DNA of 64,000 bases from JALYLC01 sp035696365 (GCA_035696365.1 DASRQS010000030.1:1-64000), one strand, 5' to 3'. Counted from the first letter of the stretch, positions 39,459-49,320 are shown. Notes: a model not told the origin generated them from the letters alone. Numbers and translations are program-made.

Positions 39459-41051
39459 GTGACGCTCTCGGCCCACGACTCGCTCGTCCTGCTCGCCCTG
39501 CTGGTGGCCGGGACGGCATTGCTGGTGCTGGCACCCGTGGTGCGGATCCCGTATCCGATCCTGCTCGTGCTCGGCGGCCTCGGCATCGGGTTCCTGCCCG
39601 GCGCGCCGCATCTCTCGCTGCAGCCGGAGCTCGTGCTCGTGGGCTTTCTGCCGCCGTTGCTCTACTCGGCGGCGTTCTTCACCTCGCTGCGAGATCTACG
39701 CACCAATGCGCGGCCGATCTCGCTGCTCGCGGTCGGTCTCGTGCTCGTCACGATGCTGACGGTGGCCGCGGTCTGCCACGCCTTCATAGGAGGGCTGTCC
39801 TGGCCCGTCTGCTTCGTCATCGGCGCGATCGTGGCGCCCACCGACGCCGTGGCGGCCACGGCGATCGGCTCGCGTCTCGGCTTGCCCCGCCGCATTGTGG
39901 CGCTGATCGAGGGCGAGAGCCTGATCAACGACGCGACCGCGCTCGTCGCCTACAGCTTCGCCGTGACGGCGGTCGTGGCAGGCACCTTCTCGCTCTGGCA
40001 CGCAACGTGGCGCTTCGCCCTCGACGTCGTCGGCGGCGTCGCGATCGGCCTCGCCGTCGGCTACCTCCTGCGCCAGTTCCGGCGGCGCATCAACCACTCG
40101 CCGACCGAGATCGCGATCGCGCTCCTGTCAGGCTACTTCGCCTACCTGCCGGCCCAGGCGGCGGGCGTGTCCGCCGTTCTGGCCGTGGTCACCGTCGGCG
40201 TCTACGTGGGCTGGTACACGCCGGAGCTGACGACCGTGCAGACGAGACTCCAGGGTGACGCCGTCTGGGAGATCCTGACCTTCCTGCTGAACGCACTCCT
40301 GTTCGGCCTGGTCGGCCTGCAGTTGCGGCCCATCCTCGACTCGCTGCACGGGCGCTCGACCGGCTCACTGCTTGCAGACGGCGCGATCATCAGCCTGGCT
40401 GTGATCATCACGCGACTGGTGTGGGTGTTCCCGGCGACCTACCTCCCGAGGTGGATGTCGAAGCGCATCCGCGAGCGCGATCCCTACCCGCCCTGGCAAT
40501 ACCCGGCGGTGATCGGCTGGGCCGGCCTGCGCGGGGCCGTCTCCCTGGCGGCCGCGCTCGCGATCCCGCTCACGACCGACGCTGGCACCCCGTTTCCGCA
40601 GCGCTCCTTCCTGATCTATCTGGCCTTCTGCGTGATCATCGCCACGCTCGTCTTCCAGGGGCTCACGCTCCCCGCAGTGATCCGCCTGCTGAAGCTCGAG
40701 GACGACGGCACCTCCGAGAAGGAGGAGACCAAGGCGCGCATCCACGCGGCCGAAGCGGCGCTGGTGCGTCTGGAGGAGCTCGCCGGCGAGGACTGGGTGC
40801 GGCCCGACACGGTCGAGCGCATGCGCGGCGCGTACCGCTTCCGTGCGAGCCGCTTCGCTGCTCGCTTCGACGACGAGGATGACGGCGCGATCGAGGAGCG
40901 CTCGCAGAACTACCAGCGGCTGCGGCGCGAGCTGCTGGACGCCGAGCGGAACGCCGTCGTCGATCTCCGCAGGCAGGGCCGCATCAACGACGCGGTCATG
41001 AACCGGGTGCAGCGCGACCTCGACCTCGAGGACGCGCGGCTCGACGTCTGA
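39459..41051 (+). CDS. CPA1-family Na+/H+ antiporter
   Basis: A 530-residue antiporter with about 12 helices followed by a roughly 130-residue cytosolic helical tail. The ion-binding region shows APTDAVAATAIGSRLG and EGESLINDATALVAYSF, the ND-type motif of electroneutral CPA1 exchangers. AGLRGAVSLAAALAIPL lies in the second half. The charged tail (ERSQNYQRLRRELLDAERN) probably regulates activity. GTG start with a leaderless promoter; converges on the glycosidase gene with 4 bases between. Confidence 0.92.
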   Translation: MTLSAHDSLVLLALLVAGTALLVLAPVVRIPYPILLVLGGLGIGFLPGAPHLSLQPELVLVGFLPPLLYSAAFFTSLRDLRTNARPISLLAVGLVLVTMLTVAAVCHAFIGGLSWPVCFVIGAIVAPTDAVAATAIGSRLGLPRRIVALIEGESLINDATALVAYSFAVTAVVAGTFSLWHATWRFALDVVGGVAIGLAVGYLLRQFRRRINHSPTEIAIALLSGYFAYLPAQAAGVSAVLAVVTVGVYVGWYTPELTTVQTRLQGDAVWEILTFLLNALLFGLVGLQLRPILDSLHGRSTGSLLADGAIISLAVIITRLVWVFPATYLPRWMSKRIRERDPYPPWQYPAVIGWAGLRGAVSLAAALAIPLTTDAGTPFPQRSFLIYLAFCVIIATLVFQGLTLPAVIRLLKLEDDGTSEKEETKARIHAAEAALVRLEELAGEDWVRPDTVERMRGAYRFRASRFAARFDDEDDGAIEERSQNYQRLRRELLDAERNAVVDLRRQGRINDAVMNRVQRDLDLEDARLDV

Positions 41052-41055
41052 GGTC

Positions 41056-42171
41056 TCAGGCGTCCGGGAACGGGATGGCGCTGAGCAGCGGCCAGCCCCC
41101 GGGGGCTCCCGCCGTGCGGGCCACGGCGGTGCAGTCGAGCGGCACGCGCAGCGCGTCGAACGCCGCGAGGTAGACGGGCTTGGGCTGGCCCGCCGCGTCG
41201 AGCCAGCCGTAGCGCACCCACGGGTCGGGCGTGACTCCCAGCGGCACCGGGTGATCATGGAAGCCCCAGAAGACGAAGCCGGCGAGCCCCGGCGTGCAGC
41301 GTGCGAGCTCGATCGCCTGCGCGGTCCACGCAGCCTGATTCTCGGCGCCGGCATCGTCCGAGGACCAGCCGAATTCCGAGACGATCACGGGTACCCCGGC
41401 GAGGCGCGCCAGCGCGGGCACGTCGAGCAGGTCGATGCGGTGCGCCGGATCGCGCACCGCGAGCGGCCCGTCGCGCAGCGGGTATGGGTGGATGCCGAAG
41501 AAGTCCATCGGAACGCCATCGGCGTGCAGTCGCGCGGCCCAGACAGCGGGGTCGCGCCCCAAGTCGCGATAGCGCGCGAGATTGGCGGCCGCGACCTGCG
41601 CTGCGGGATTGCCCTCGTGCACCCCTGTGTAGACCGCCCGCGCCATTGGCTCGTAGGCCTCCAGGGTGTTGGGCACGGCGAACATGCGCACGTTGGGCTC
41701 ATTCCAGTCGTAGAACAGGCGCACCTGCCGGTAGCGGAGCGCGGTGGCGTAGGCGAAATCGCCCAGATCCTGCGCGTTGAGCGGCCAGGCGTTCGGCGAC
41801 GCGCCGCCGTTCGCCCACGCCGGGACGTGCCAGAACGCGAGTTGCACGGCCAGCCCGGCGCGGCCGTAGCGGGCCAGGTCGGCGTCGAGCGCAGCCCAGT
41901 CATAGGCCGGGTCGCGGGGATCGCGCGGGTTCACGGGGCGCCGGGTCGCGATCGCGGCCCAGTCGGCGTACTGGCGGGCGGACGAGACGCCCAGCGCGTG
42001 TGCCACGAGCAGTTCCGAGGGGAACGCCCGCTGCGCTGCGTCGTCGCTGATCGCGAACGGCACCCCCTGCGGGTTCGCGGTGGTGGCGTCGCGCTGCGCC
42101 GGCGGGCCCGCGCCCGCGCCGCCGCCGACGAGCAGGAGGAGCGAGAGCAGGATTTGGGCGAGGGCATCCAC
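41056..42171 (-). CDS. Secreted glycoside hydrolase-like protein (clan A TIM barrel)
   Basis: A 371-residue protein with an N-terminal hydrophobic signal (AQILLSLLLLVGGGAGAG). A TIM-barrel glycosidase follows in which DWNEPN supplies the putative acid/base Glu and IVSEFGW the nucleophile Glu, the clan A spacing seen in GH5/GH39-type enzymes. FFGIHPYPLRDG lies between. Substrate unknown. The GTG start is the only in-frame candidate giving the signal peptide; the ATG four bases downstream is out of frame. Ends 4 bases from the antiporter stop. Confidence 0.75.
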   Translation of the reverse strand: MDALAQILLSLLLLVGGGAGAGPPAQRDATTANPQGVPFAISDDAAQRAFPSELLVAHALGVSSARQYADWAAIATRRPVNPRDPRDPAYDWAALDADLARYGRAGLAVQLAFWHVPAWANGGASPNAWPLNAQDLGDFAYATALRYRQVRLFYDWNEPNVRMFAVPNTLEAYEPMARAVYTGVHEGNPAAQVAAANLARYRDLGRDPAVWAARLHADGVPMDFFGIHPYPLRDGPLAVRDPAHRIDLLDVPALARLAGVPVIVSEFGWSSDDAGAENQAAWTAQAIELARCTPGLAGFVFWGFHDHPVPLGVTPDPWVRYGWLDAAGQPKPVYLAAFDALRVPLDCTAVARTAGAPGGWPLLSAIPFPDA

Positions 42172-42311
42172 GCAGAAGGCGGCCGGCGTCGCGAGCGGAG
42201 CGCGGCCGACGCTCCTTCCGTGCGCCGCCGGTCACCGGACGATAGCGCCGCGCGTGCCCAACTCGGCCTCGACGACGTCTCGTTCGAATTCATCATCCCC
42301 GTGAAAAGGCT

Positions 42312-42344
42312 CCGGCCGGCGTCGCTGAGAGCGGCGCCGGCCGG
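42312..42344 (-). terminator. Hairpin plus T-rich tail after the TIGR03118 gene
   Basis: CCGGCCGGCG (42312-42321) pairs with CGCCGGCCGG (42335-42344). On the minus strand it is followed by AGCCTTTTCAC, giving an intrinsic-terminator-like layout downstream of the gene ending at 42357. The rest of the gap to 42171 shows nothing else. Confidence 0.65.
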
Positions 42345-42356
42345 GAACCTCCGCCC

Positions 42357-43439
42357 CTACGGGGTGTCTGCGGTGATCTTCCCGAAGAGCCCGTGCATCT
42401 CGTCGTTCGGTCCTGCCGCGAAGTAGAGCGTCGTCGTCGGCCCGGCGACTGCGCCGTTGCCGAAGCCGATGCCCCAGAGGCCGTCGATCCAGACGGGCTG
42501 CTTCTTGTTCGTGAGCAGCCGCCCCGACCACTTCCAGCGACCCTTGTGGTCCTGCCGGAACGTGTTGATGTAGCCGTCGCCGAAGTTGCCGACGAGCAGT
42601 GCGCCCGAGGCCTTGCCGAAGCCGGTGGAGGGCGCCCAGGCCAGGCCCCACGGTGCGTTCAGCTTGCCGCCGGTGGCCACGCGGGCCACGAGCTTGCCGT
42701 CTGTGGTGTACTCGTCGACGACGCCGAGCCCAGGGCCGTGCTGCTCGTCATTGCTGCCCTTCGTCTGCTTCGCGTATGTGACGAAGATGTAGCCGCCGAG
42801 GGTCTGGATCCCGAACGGCGCGTAGTCCTTCGGCAGCTTGGGGTCGCTGAACGCCCCCGGCATCTTCACCAGCTTCCAGTCGCCGCCGATGATGTCCACG
42901 CGGCCGTTGTGGAAATCGGTCGCGTAAAGCCAGTCGCCGGCCGTCGCGAGGCCCTTGTAGACGGCGCCCCACTTCGAGCCGTCGTAGCCGGTCACGGTCT
43001 GCGCCGTGCCGGGCCAGCCTTGGATCGTCCCGGCCTCCGTGGCGAAGATGAACTTCGCGGGCACCATGGTCTTGCCGTTGGAGACCAGGAACTGCGAGCC
43101 GCCGTAGAAGACGGTGCCGGTCGGCGCGACCGGGACCTTGACCACGAGCGGCCCGTTGGGCGGCGGCGGGAAGAGCGTCCCGGCGGCGTCGTAGAGCGTC
43201 GAGGTGTCGGTGCCGTTGTTGGCCACCCACCATGGTGTCGTCGGGCCTTCCGAGACACCCCATGCATTGACGAGGTTCGCATCGGTGACCGGCGCGACGC
43301 CCGGCTGATCCGAGACGAGCGGCGTCACGGTGTAGCTACCGCCGCCTCGGTGCTGGCTCGCGCCGGCGGCAGTGCCGGTGGTCACGAGGGCAACCGCGAG
43401 AGCGGCCCCCGCGAGCGCAATCCATCGGGAGCGCATCAT
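42357..43439 (-). CDS. TIGR03118 family secreted beta-propeller-like protein
   Basis: A 360-residue exported protein. A signal peptide (WIALAGAALAVALVTTGTAAGA) is followed by the family sequence: TPLVSDQPGVAPVTDANLVN, NAWGVSEGPTTPWWVANNGT, then repeated strands with YKGLATAGDWLYATDFHNG and PWGLAWAPSTGFGKASGALL. Members are uncharacterised extracytoplasmic proteins with NHL-like repeats. Start ATG-ATG behind AAGGAGG. It stands alone and diverges from the next plus-strand gene. Confidence 0.9.
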   Translation of the reverse strand: MMRSRWIALAGAALAVALVTTGTAAGASQHRGGGSYTVTPLVSDQPGVAPVTDANLVNAWGVSEGPTTPWWVANNGTDTSTLYDAAGTLFPPPPNGPLVVKVPVAPTGTVFYGGSQFLVSNGKTMVPAKFIFATEAGTIQGWPGTAQTVTGYDGSKWGAVYKGLATAGDWLYATDFHNGRVDIIGGDWKLVKMPGAFSDPKLPKDYAPFGIQTLGGYIFVTYAKQTKGSNDEQHGPGLGVVDEYTTDGKLVARVATGGKLNAPWGLAWAPSTGFGKASGALLVGNFGDGYINTFRQDHKGRWKWSGRLLTNKKQPVWIDGLWGIGFGNGAVAGPTTTLYFAAGPNDEMHGLFGKITADTP

Positions 43440-43585
43440 TGGGCCTCCTTGAGGTCGAGGTGCGGGACAGGCCCCGCACCCTGTTCCTACGGCACCCGCG
43501 GAGCAGCGGATTCCTCGACGGGTGGGGGGAGAAACCCCACCCCTGGGGTCGACAGAATGGCCGTGAGCGACTACTTCGTGAGGGT

Positions 43586-44413
43586 ATGCGCCCCGAGCTC
43601 ATCGCCCTCCTCGTTCCCGTTGCGCTCCTGCTGCGCGTGCTCACGCGCCGCCGCCCGCCCGTGCGCGCCGACTCGGCCGAGGCGCTGCGCTGGTGGGGGC
43701 TCGCGCGAGGCCTCAGTGACTGCCGCCGGCGATCCCCGGACGTCCCCGTGACACCCGAGCCGGGCTTCGATCCCCTGGACGTGGCGCTAGGGATGCAGGC
43801 GCACGGTTCCGCGGACGACGCCGGCTCTGAGCGGCTGTCTGCCGCGATCCCGTCGCATGCGATCACACTGCAGGGCTCCGCGCTCTTCCACACCGGCGAT
43901 CGCCAGCGCGTGCACGCCGCGGTCGAGGGCAAGCTCGATGACACGCTGCGCGGCACCGTCCTGCTCATGACCTGCGAGCGGCGCGACGAGCACGACAGCG
44001 ACTGGCACTGGGTGTGCGACCTCACCGTCGTCGCCATGGAGGGCGTGACACCGCGGGGCCCCGGCCTGCTGATGCGCCGCCGAAGCTCGGGCGGCGGTGC
44101 GGGCGTGGAGCTTCCCGAGGACTACGTCCCGCTCACGCTCGAGTCCGCCGAGCTCGACGAGTTGTACGACGTCCGCATCGCCGCAGGCTGCTCGGAGGTG
44201 GAGGCGCGCTCAGCGCTGACGCCCGCGATGATCGCGTGGCTCTGCGATCGCGGGCCCGAGGCGCTGGTGGTCGAGACGGGCGGCGCCAGCGTGCGCCTCG
44301 CGACGCCCGCCCTGCTGTCCTCGGACGCCGAGCTCGAGGCGTTCACCGCCGACGCCTGCTGGCTCGCGCACGCATTCATCGCCGACGTGCCGGCGGAGGC
44401 GCAGGCCGCCTGA
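43586..44413 (+). CDS. Membrane-anchored hypothetical protein
   Basis: A 275-residue protein beginning with one membrane helix (ELIALLVPVALLLRVL, residues 3-18) and a basic RRRPP flank. A soluble alpha/beta domain of about 250 residues follows, with SALFHTGDRQRVHAAVEGKL and DWHWVCDLTVVAMEG; no family is recognised. The frame is open about 49 codons further upstream, but GAGGG lies just before ATG 43586. Convergent with the solute-binding-protein gene. Confidence 0.65.
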   Translation: MRPELIALLVPVALLLRVLTRRRPPVRADSAEALRWWGLARGLSDCRRRSPDVPVTPEPGFDPLDVALGMQAHGSADDAGSERLSAAIPSHAITLQGSALFHTGDRQRVHAAVEGKLDDTLRGTVLLMTCERRDEHDSDWHWVCDLTVVAMEGVTPRGPGLLMRRRSSGGGAGVELPEDYVPLTLESAELDELYDVRIAAGCSEVEARSALTPAMIAWLCDRGPEALVVETGGASVRLATPALLSSDAELEAFTADACWLAHAFIADVPAEAQAA

Positions 44414-44444
44414 CGGAACGAGCGTGGCGTTCGGCGGCGTCCCG

Positions 44445-45602
44445 TCAGCCGACGCGGCCGATCCTGAACGATCCCGCCGACTGCCCTGGCACGGGATCGC
44501 TCCGCAGCACGAGCGCCCCGTGCAGCTTGCGGCTCGGATCCACGCGCACCGAGACGGTGAAGAGGCCGTCGGCGTCTGTGCGCGTGGTGGCGAGGACCAC
44601 CGAGGGCTGGCCCGAGCGTTCGACCACCAGGCGCAGCCTCACCCCGGCGAGGCCGTGGCCGCCGGGCGTTCCCTCGGTCAGCCGCCCCTTGACGTCCGGG
44701 ATCCCCTGCTCGAGCACGACGAGCGGCGTCGCCGCGGCGTGGTAGGCCGACTTGCCGGGTGCGGGATACCTGCCGATTGCCGCCTGCAGGGCGGGCGAGG
44801 TCAACAGGGCGAAAAGCGCGCGCGTCGCGCCGCCGGCGCGTTTGGACGCATACGCGCGCACCGGGTGCGCAAGGGCCGCATTGCCGCCGGCGGCGCCGCC
44901 CGTGTTGCGGTCGACGACGGTGCGCAGACCCCGCGCGACACCTCTGGCCTGGAGCTGGCGCAGGACGGCGCGGTCGACCAGGGCATAACACGCCTTCGAC
45001 GAGTAGGCGCAGGCCGCGGCACTGCGCACCACGGCGGCAGGGTCGGTCGCGCCGTAGTGGTACCAGCGCTCGCCCACCGGTACGGGCTGCTCGCCGTGCG
45101 TCACCTTGGAGGCCTGCCAGAGGACGGGTTCGCCCTGGCCGATGCCGCCGGCGACGAAGTCGCTGTGGCCGTCGCGCCCCGAGGCGGCGACCAGGCGGAG
45201 CGCGGCGGCGACGTCGCGCGGCGCGTGCGCGGCGACGCCCGCCGGATCGCGGGCGGGCCCGATCAGCACGTCGTCGCCGTAGAGCACGAGTCGGCCCGCC
45301 GGCTCGAGCGAGACACCCGAGGCCGTGAAGGCCTCCTCTGCGGCGGTACTGTCGGCCAGTGCGAGCTGTGCCTTGCCGGCGCGCACATCGCGCAGCGCGC
45401 GAGCGCCGTCGGTGCTCACGTAGCGCACGGCGATTCCCTTGCGATGCGCGACCGGCACGAGCACCGCGCGCACGAATCCGGACTCCGCGAGTGCCGCAGG
45501 CCCCTCGACGGTCACGCTGCGCGCAGCGGTTCCGGCGCTCGCCCCCGCAGGAAGCGCCCCTCCGACGAGCAGGCAGGCGAGCAAGCGTCGCACGACCTTC
45601 AC
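44445..45602 (-). CDS. Exported solute-binding-like protein (TupA-like) with C-terminal beta-domain
   Basis: About 385 residues. A signal sequence (RLLACLLVGGALPAGASA) precedes a periplasmic-binding-protein fold resembling tungstate/molybdate-type binders: GIAVRYVSTDGARALRDVRAG, LALADSTAAEEAF, YGDDVLIGPARDPAG. A roughly 90-residue Ig-like or carboxypeptidase-regulatory-type domain ends the protein (GVRLRLVVERSGQPSV, TDADGLFTVSV). No ABC permease or ATPase gene is adjacent, so import is not implied. GTG 45602 chosen; GTG 45593 is possible. Starts 51 bases from the divergent CocE gene. Confidence 0.7.
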   Translation of the reverse strand: MKVVRRLLACLLVGGALPAGASAGTAARSVTVEGPAALAESGFVRAVLVPVAHRKGIAVRYVSTDGARALRDVRAGKAQLALADSTAAEEAFTASGVSLEPAGRLVLYGDDVLIGPARDPAGVAAHAPRDVAAALRLVAASGRDGHSDFVAGGIGQGEPVLWQASKVTHGEQPVPVGERWYHYGATDPAAVVRSAAACAYSSKACYALVDRAVLRQLQARGVARGLRTVVDRNTGGAAGGNAALAHPVRAYASKRAGGATRALFALLTSPALQAAIGRYPAPGKSAYHAAATPLVVLEQGIPDVKGRLTEGTPGGHGLAGVRLRLVVERSGQPSVVLATTRTDADGLFTVSVRVDPSRKLHGALVLRSDPVPGQSAGSFRIGRVG

Positions 45603-45641
45603 TCTCCGGGCGCAAGCGGCCCCTGTCAAGCTCTGACCGTC

Positions 45642-45647
45642 TAGCCT
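45642..45647 (+). promoter_or_regulatory. -10 box (TAGCCT) of the CocE-like gene
   Basis: TAGCCT, six bases before ATG 45654, no Shine-Dalgarno. Confidence 0.5.
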
Positions 45648-45653
45648 CGCGCC

Positions 45654-47681
45654 ATGGAGCCGCGCGTGCGCGATGATCTGCCGCACGCGGTGCGGGTGGT
45701 CGAGACGGCGTGGATCACGCTCGCAGACGGCACCCGTCTGGCGGCCCGTCTGTGGCTGCCCGAAGGCGCGGGCCCGGTGCCGGCCATCCTCGAGTACCTG
45801 CCCTATCGCCTGAGCGACGGCACGCAGGCGGGCGACCACCAGCAGATGGGCTGGTTCGCGGGCCACGGCTATGCCTGCGCGCGCGTCGACATCCGGGGCA
45901 CCGGCAATTCCGGCGGGATCATCGAGGACGAGTACTCGGAGCAGGAGCAACTGGACGGCCTCGAGGTCATCGCCTGGCTAGCTGCGCAACCCTGGTGCGA
46001 CGGGAAGGTCGGCATCGTGGGCACGTCATGGAGCGGCTTCAACGGCCTGCAGCTCGCGGCGCGCACTCCGCCTGCGCTCGCCGCGGTGATCAGCATCTAC
46101 GCGAGCGATGACCGCTACGCCGACGACGTGCACTACCGCGGCGGCCTGGTGATCCCGATGGACATGGCGCAGTGGGCGAACTGCATGCTCTCCTGGAACG
46201 CCCTGCCGCCCGATCCTGCCATCGCCGGCCCCGGCTGGCGCGATCTGTGGCGCGAGCGGCTCCAGCGCACGCCCCACTTCGTCGAGCACTGGCTCGCGCA
46301 CCAGCGCAGGGACGACTACTGGCGTCACGGCTCGGCCTGCGAGCAGTACGCCGCAATCCGCTGCCCGGTCATGGCGATCGGCGGCTGGACGGATGGCTAC
46401 ACCGATGCGGCGCTGCGCCTGCTCGAGCACCTGGAGGGGCCGCGCCGCGCGCTGATCGGTCCGTGGGGGCACAACGATCCCGTGCACGGAGTGCCCGCGC
46501 CTGCCGTGGGCTCGCTCGGCGAGTGCGTGCGCTTCTACGACCGCTGGCTCAAGGGCGTGCAGAACGGGCTGGACGAGGAGCCGATGCTGACGGCGTGGCT
46601 GCAGGACTCCGTTCCGCCCCGGGCGCGCTACGAGGAGCGGCCCGGGCGCTGGATCGCGGCCGCGAGCTGGCCTCCTCGCCCCGGCGCGGAGCTGCGGCTC
46701 CATCTGGCCAGGGACGGGGCGCTCGCACATGCGCCCGGTGAGCGCACGCTGCTGGAGGTGCAGGGCGCGCAGACGACCGGCCTCGACGGCGGCGCATGGT
46801 GCGCCGACGGCCATTCCGACGATCTGCCCTTCGACCAGCGCGCCGACGACGGCCGCTCGCTCTGCTTCGACTCGGAGCCGCTGGAGGCGCCGGTCGAGCT
46901 GCTCGGGCACGCCCAGGCCGATCTCATGCTGGTCAGCGACCGCCCGCTCGCGCTCGTGAGCGTGCGGCTGTGCGAGCTGCTCCCCGGCGGTGCGTCGCTG
47001 CTGGTGACACGAGGCCAGCTGAACCTCACCCACCGCGAGGGCCATGACCGCGTCGTCCCGCTGGTGCCGGGCGAGCCTGTCTCGGTGCGCGTCCCGCTGG
47101 ACGCGATCGGCCACCGCTTCTCGCCCGGCTCCCGGCTGCGCATCGCGCTCTCCCCGACCTACTGGCCGCTGGCCTGGCCGTCGCCTGAGGCGGTCACGCT
47201 CGGAGTCGTCGCGGGCGAGAGCTCGGTCGCGCTGCCGCTGTACGACGCCGCGACGGCGCCGGCGGCACCCGCGCTCTGTCCGCCCGAGGAGCCGCCCGCG
47301 TACCCGATGACCGAGCTCGTGCCCGGGCACGGCGCGCGCACGATCACGCGGGAGCTGGGCAGCGGGCGCACCGAATTGCGCTTCGACTGGGATCTCGGAG
47401 GCACGAACCGCGACGAGCAGACGGGCACGGAGATCACGTTCGAGGCCGACGCCGTTTTCGAGATCACGGAGGGGGATCCGCTCTCGGCGCGCGCCGTCTG
47501 CACGAACGTCACGGCACTGCGGCGCGAGAGCGACGGCTGGGACGCGCGCTCGGAGACGCGAACCGAGATGAGCTGCGACGCCGAGAGCTTCCACATCGAA
47601 GCGGAGCTGCGCGTCCTCGATGGCGGCGAGGAGACCTTCGCGCGCACCTGGTCGTTCGCGGTCCCGCGCGACGGCGGGTAG
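45654..47681 (+). CDS. CocE/NonD-family alpha/beta hydrolase
   Basis: A 675-residue serine hydrolase of the X-Pro dipeptidyl-peptidase/CocE group. The N-terminal catalytic domain has AILEYLPYRLSDGTQ, DIRGTGNSGG and nucleophile elbow GTSWSGFNG; the His probably lies in IGPWGHNDPVHG. A C-terminal jelly-roll domain follows (LDAIGHRFSPGSRLRIALSP). The family cleaves acyl esters or peptides, including beta-lactam and cocaine esters; substrate here unknown. No signal peptide. Its TAG abuts the CTA stop of the efflux pump, forming a 12-base palindrome. Confidence 0.9.
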   Translation: MEPRVRDDLPHAVRVVETAWITLADGTRLAARLWLPEGAGPVPAILEYLPYRLSDGTQAGDHQQMGWFAGHGYACARVDIRGTGNSGGIIEDEYSEQEQLDGLEVIAWLAAQPWCDGKVGIVGTSWSGFNGLQLAARTPPALAAVISIYASDDRYADDVHYRGGLVIPMDMAQWANCMLSWNALPPDPAIAGPGWRDLWRERLQRTPHFVEHWLAHQRRDDYWRHGSACEQYAAIRCPVMAIGGWTDGYTDAALRLLEHLEGPRRALIGPWGHNDPVHGVPAPAVGSLGECVRFYDRWLKGVQNGLDEEPMLTAWLQDSVPPRARYEERPGRWIAAASWPPRPGAELRLHLARDGALAHAPGERTLLEVQGAQTTGLDGGAWCADGHSDDLPFDQRADDGRSLCFDSEPLEAPVELLGHAQADLMLVSDRPLALVSVRLCELLPGGASLLVTRGQLNLTHREGHDRVVPLVPGEPVSVRVPLDAIGHRFSPGSRLRIALSPTYWPLAWPSPEAVTLGVVAGESSVALPLYDAATAPAAPALCPPEEPPAYPMTELVPGHGARTITRELGSGRTELRFDWDLGGTNRDEQTGTEITFEADAVFEITEGDPLSARAVCTNVTALRRESDGWDARSETRTEMSCDAESFHIEAELRVLDGGEETFARTWSFAVPRDGG

Positions 47682-49298
47682 CTACCCCTCGATGAGCGTT
47701 TCCGGCGGCGTGCCGCCGGCGACGGCCTCCTCGGCGCTCAACTCGGCCGGCCTGCGCGCCAGCGTGGTGCGCAGCGGCACCTCCTCGAGGAACCACGAGA
47801 GCACGAACGGGATGATCGCGATCGCCATGCCCCACAGGAAGACGCCGTGCAGTGAGTGTGCGAAGGCCTGGAGGAAGTCGGCGTGGATGGCCGGCGGCAG
47901 GCGATTCGCCTCGGCGGGGCTGAGCTGGACGCCGCTGCCGAGGCGCTCGACGACCGCGTGCGGGAAGTGCGCGAGCTGGCCCGAGAGGCGCGCCGCGAAG
48001 ATCGCGCCGAAGATCGCGACGCCGAAGGAGCCGCCCATCGAGCGGAAGAAGGTGGCGGTCGACGTCGCGACGCCGATGTTCTCGGGCTGCGCGTCGTTCT
48101 GGACGACGAGCACGAGCACCTGCATGACGAGCCCGATCCCGACACCGACGACGAGCATGTAGACCGACGCGACCCAGGGAGCCGTGCCGACGCCCAGGCG
48201 GGAGAGAAGGAACATGCCGACGACGAGCGTGCCCGTGCCCGCGATGGGGAAGGCCTTGTAGCGGCCGACGCGGCTGATCGCGCGGCCCGAGGCGATGGCG
48301 GCCAGGAGCAGGCCGATCATCAGCGGCAGCATGCGCAGGCCCGACTGCGTGGCGCTGACGCCGTAGACGAGCTGCAGGTAGAGCGGGATGAAGATGATGG
48401 CGCCGAACATCGCCATGCCGATCGTCGCACCCATGGCGCTCGAGACATTGAAGATGCTCGAGCGGAACAGCGTGAGCGGCACGATCGGCTCGAGGGCGCG
48501 GCGCTCCTGCCACAGGAACGCGGCCAGCAGCACCACGCCGGCGATGCCGAGGCCGGCGATCAGCGGCGAGCTCCAGGCGTACTCCGTGCCGCCCAAGGTC
48601 GTGAGCAGGATCAGGGAACCGACGCCGCCCGTGAGGAAGGTCGCGCCGAGGTAATCGATGCGGTGGCGCGTCTGGGGCGTGTGCAAGTGCAGCTTGAAGA
48701 TCACGATCAGGATCGCGAGCACGCCGATGGGCAGGTTCACGTAGAAGACCCAGCGCCACGAGATCTGGTCGACGAAGAAGCCGCCGAGCAGCGGCCCCGC
48801 GACCGAGGCGACGGCGAACACCGATCCGATCAGGCCCATGTAGCGGCCGCGCTGCCGCGGCGGGACGATGTCGGCGATGATCGCCTGCGCGCTGACCATC
48901 AGGCCGCCCGCTCCGGCGCCCTGGAGGAAGCGGAAGCCGATCAGCTCGGTCATCGTCTGGCTCAGGCCCGCGAGCATCGACCCGGCCAGGAAGATGACGA
49001 TGGCGGCCAGGAACACGGGCTTGCGCCCGTACATGTCGCCGAGCTTGCCGTAGATCGGCGTCGAGACGGTCGAGGCCAGCAGGTACGACGTCACGACCCA
49101 GGAGAGGTGGCTGAGGCCGCCGAGATCGCCGACGATCGTCGGCAGGGCCGTCGAGACGATCGTCTGGTCGAGTGCGGCCAGGAACATGCCGAGCATCAGG
49201 GCGGCGAAGACGGTGGTGAGCGCGCGCCCGGCGAGCGGCGCGTCGGCGTCGTGCGGCGCTGCGCCGTTCGTGTCCTGCCTGTCGGTCTGAACTGCCAT
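47682..49298 (-). CDS. DHA2 (EmrB/QacA) family drug exporter
   Basis: A 538-residue major-facilitator efflux pump with about 14 helices. Motif D1 is MFLAALDQTIVSTALPTI near residues 40-57, and motif A-type GKLGDMYGRKPVF comes between helices 2 and 3. GPLLGGFFVDQISWRWVFY lies in the fifth helix region. It probably exports hydrophobic toxins by proton exchange. The frame extends about 280 codons upstream, but that overlaps the divergent TetR gene; ATG 49298 gives the family's normal N-terminus. Likely repressed by the divergent TetR through palindromes in the 57-base gap. Confidence 0.92.
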   Translation of the reverse strand: MAVQTDRQDTNGAAPHDADAPLAGRALTTVFAALMLGMFLAALDQTIVSTALPTIVGDLGGLSHLSWVVTSYLLASTVSTPIYGKLGDMYGRKPVFLAAIVIFLAGSMLAGLSQTMTELIGFRFLQGAGAGGLMVSAQAIIADIVPPRQRGRYMGLIGSVFAVASVAGPLLGGFFVDQISWRWVFYVNLPIGVLAILIVIFKLHLHTPQTRHRIDYLGATFLTGGVGSLILLTTLGGTEYAWSSPLIAGLGIAGVVLLAAFLWQERRALEPIVPLTLFRSSIFNVSSAMGATIGMAMFGAIIFIPLYLQLVYGVSATQSGLRMLPLMIGLLLAAIASGRAISRVGRYKAFPIAGTGTLVVGMFLLSRLGVGTAPWVASVYMLVVGVGIGLVMQVLVLVVQNDAQPENIGVATSTATFFRSMGGSFGVAIFGAIFAARLSGQLAHFPHAVVERLGSGVQLSPAEANRLPPAIHADFLQAFAHSLHGVFLWGMAIAIIPFVLSWFLEEVPLRTTLARRPAELSAEEAVAGGTPPETLIEG

Positions 49299-49320
49299 CG
49301 CCTCTGACGATAGCAGAAAC

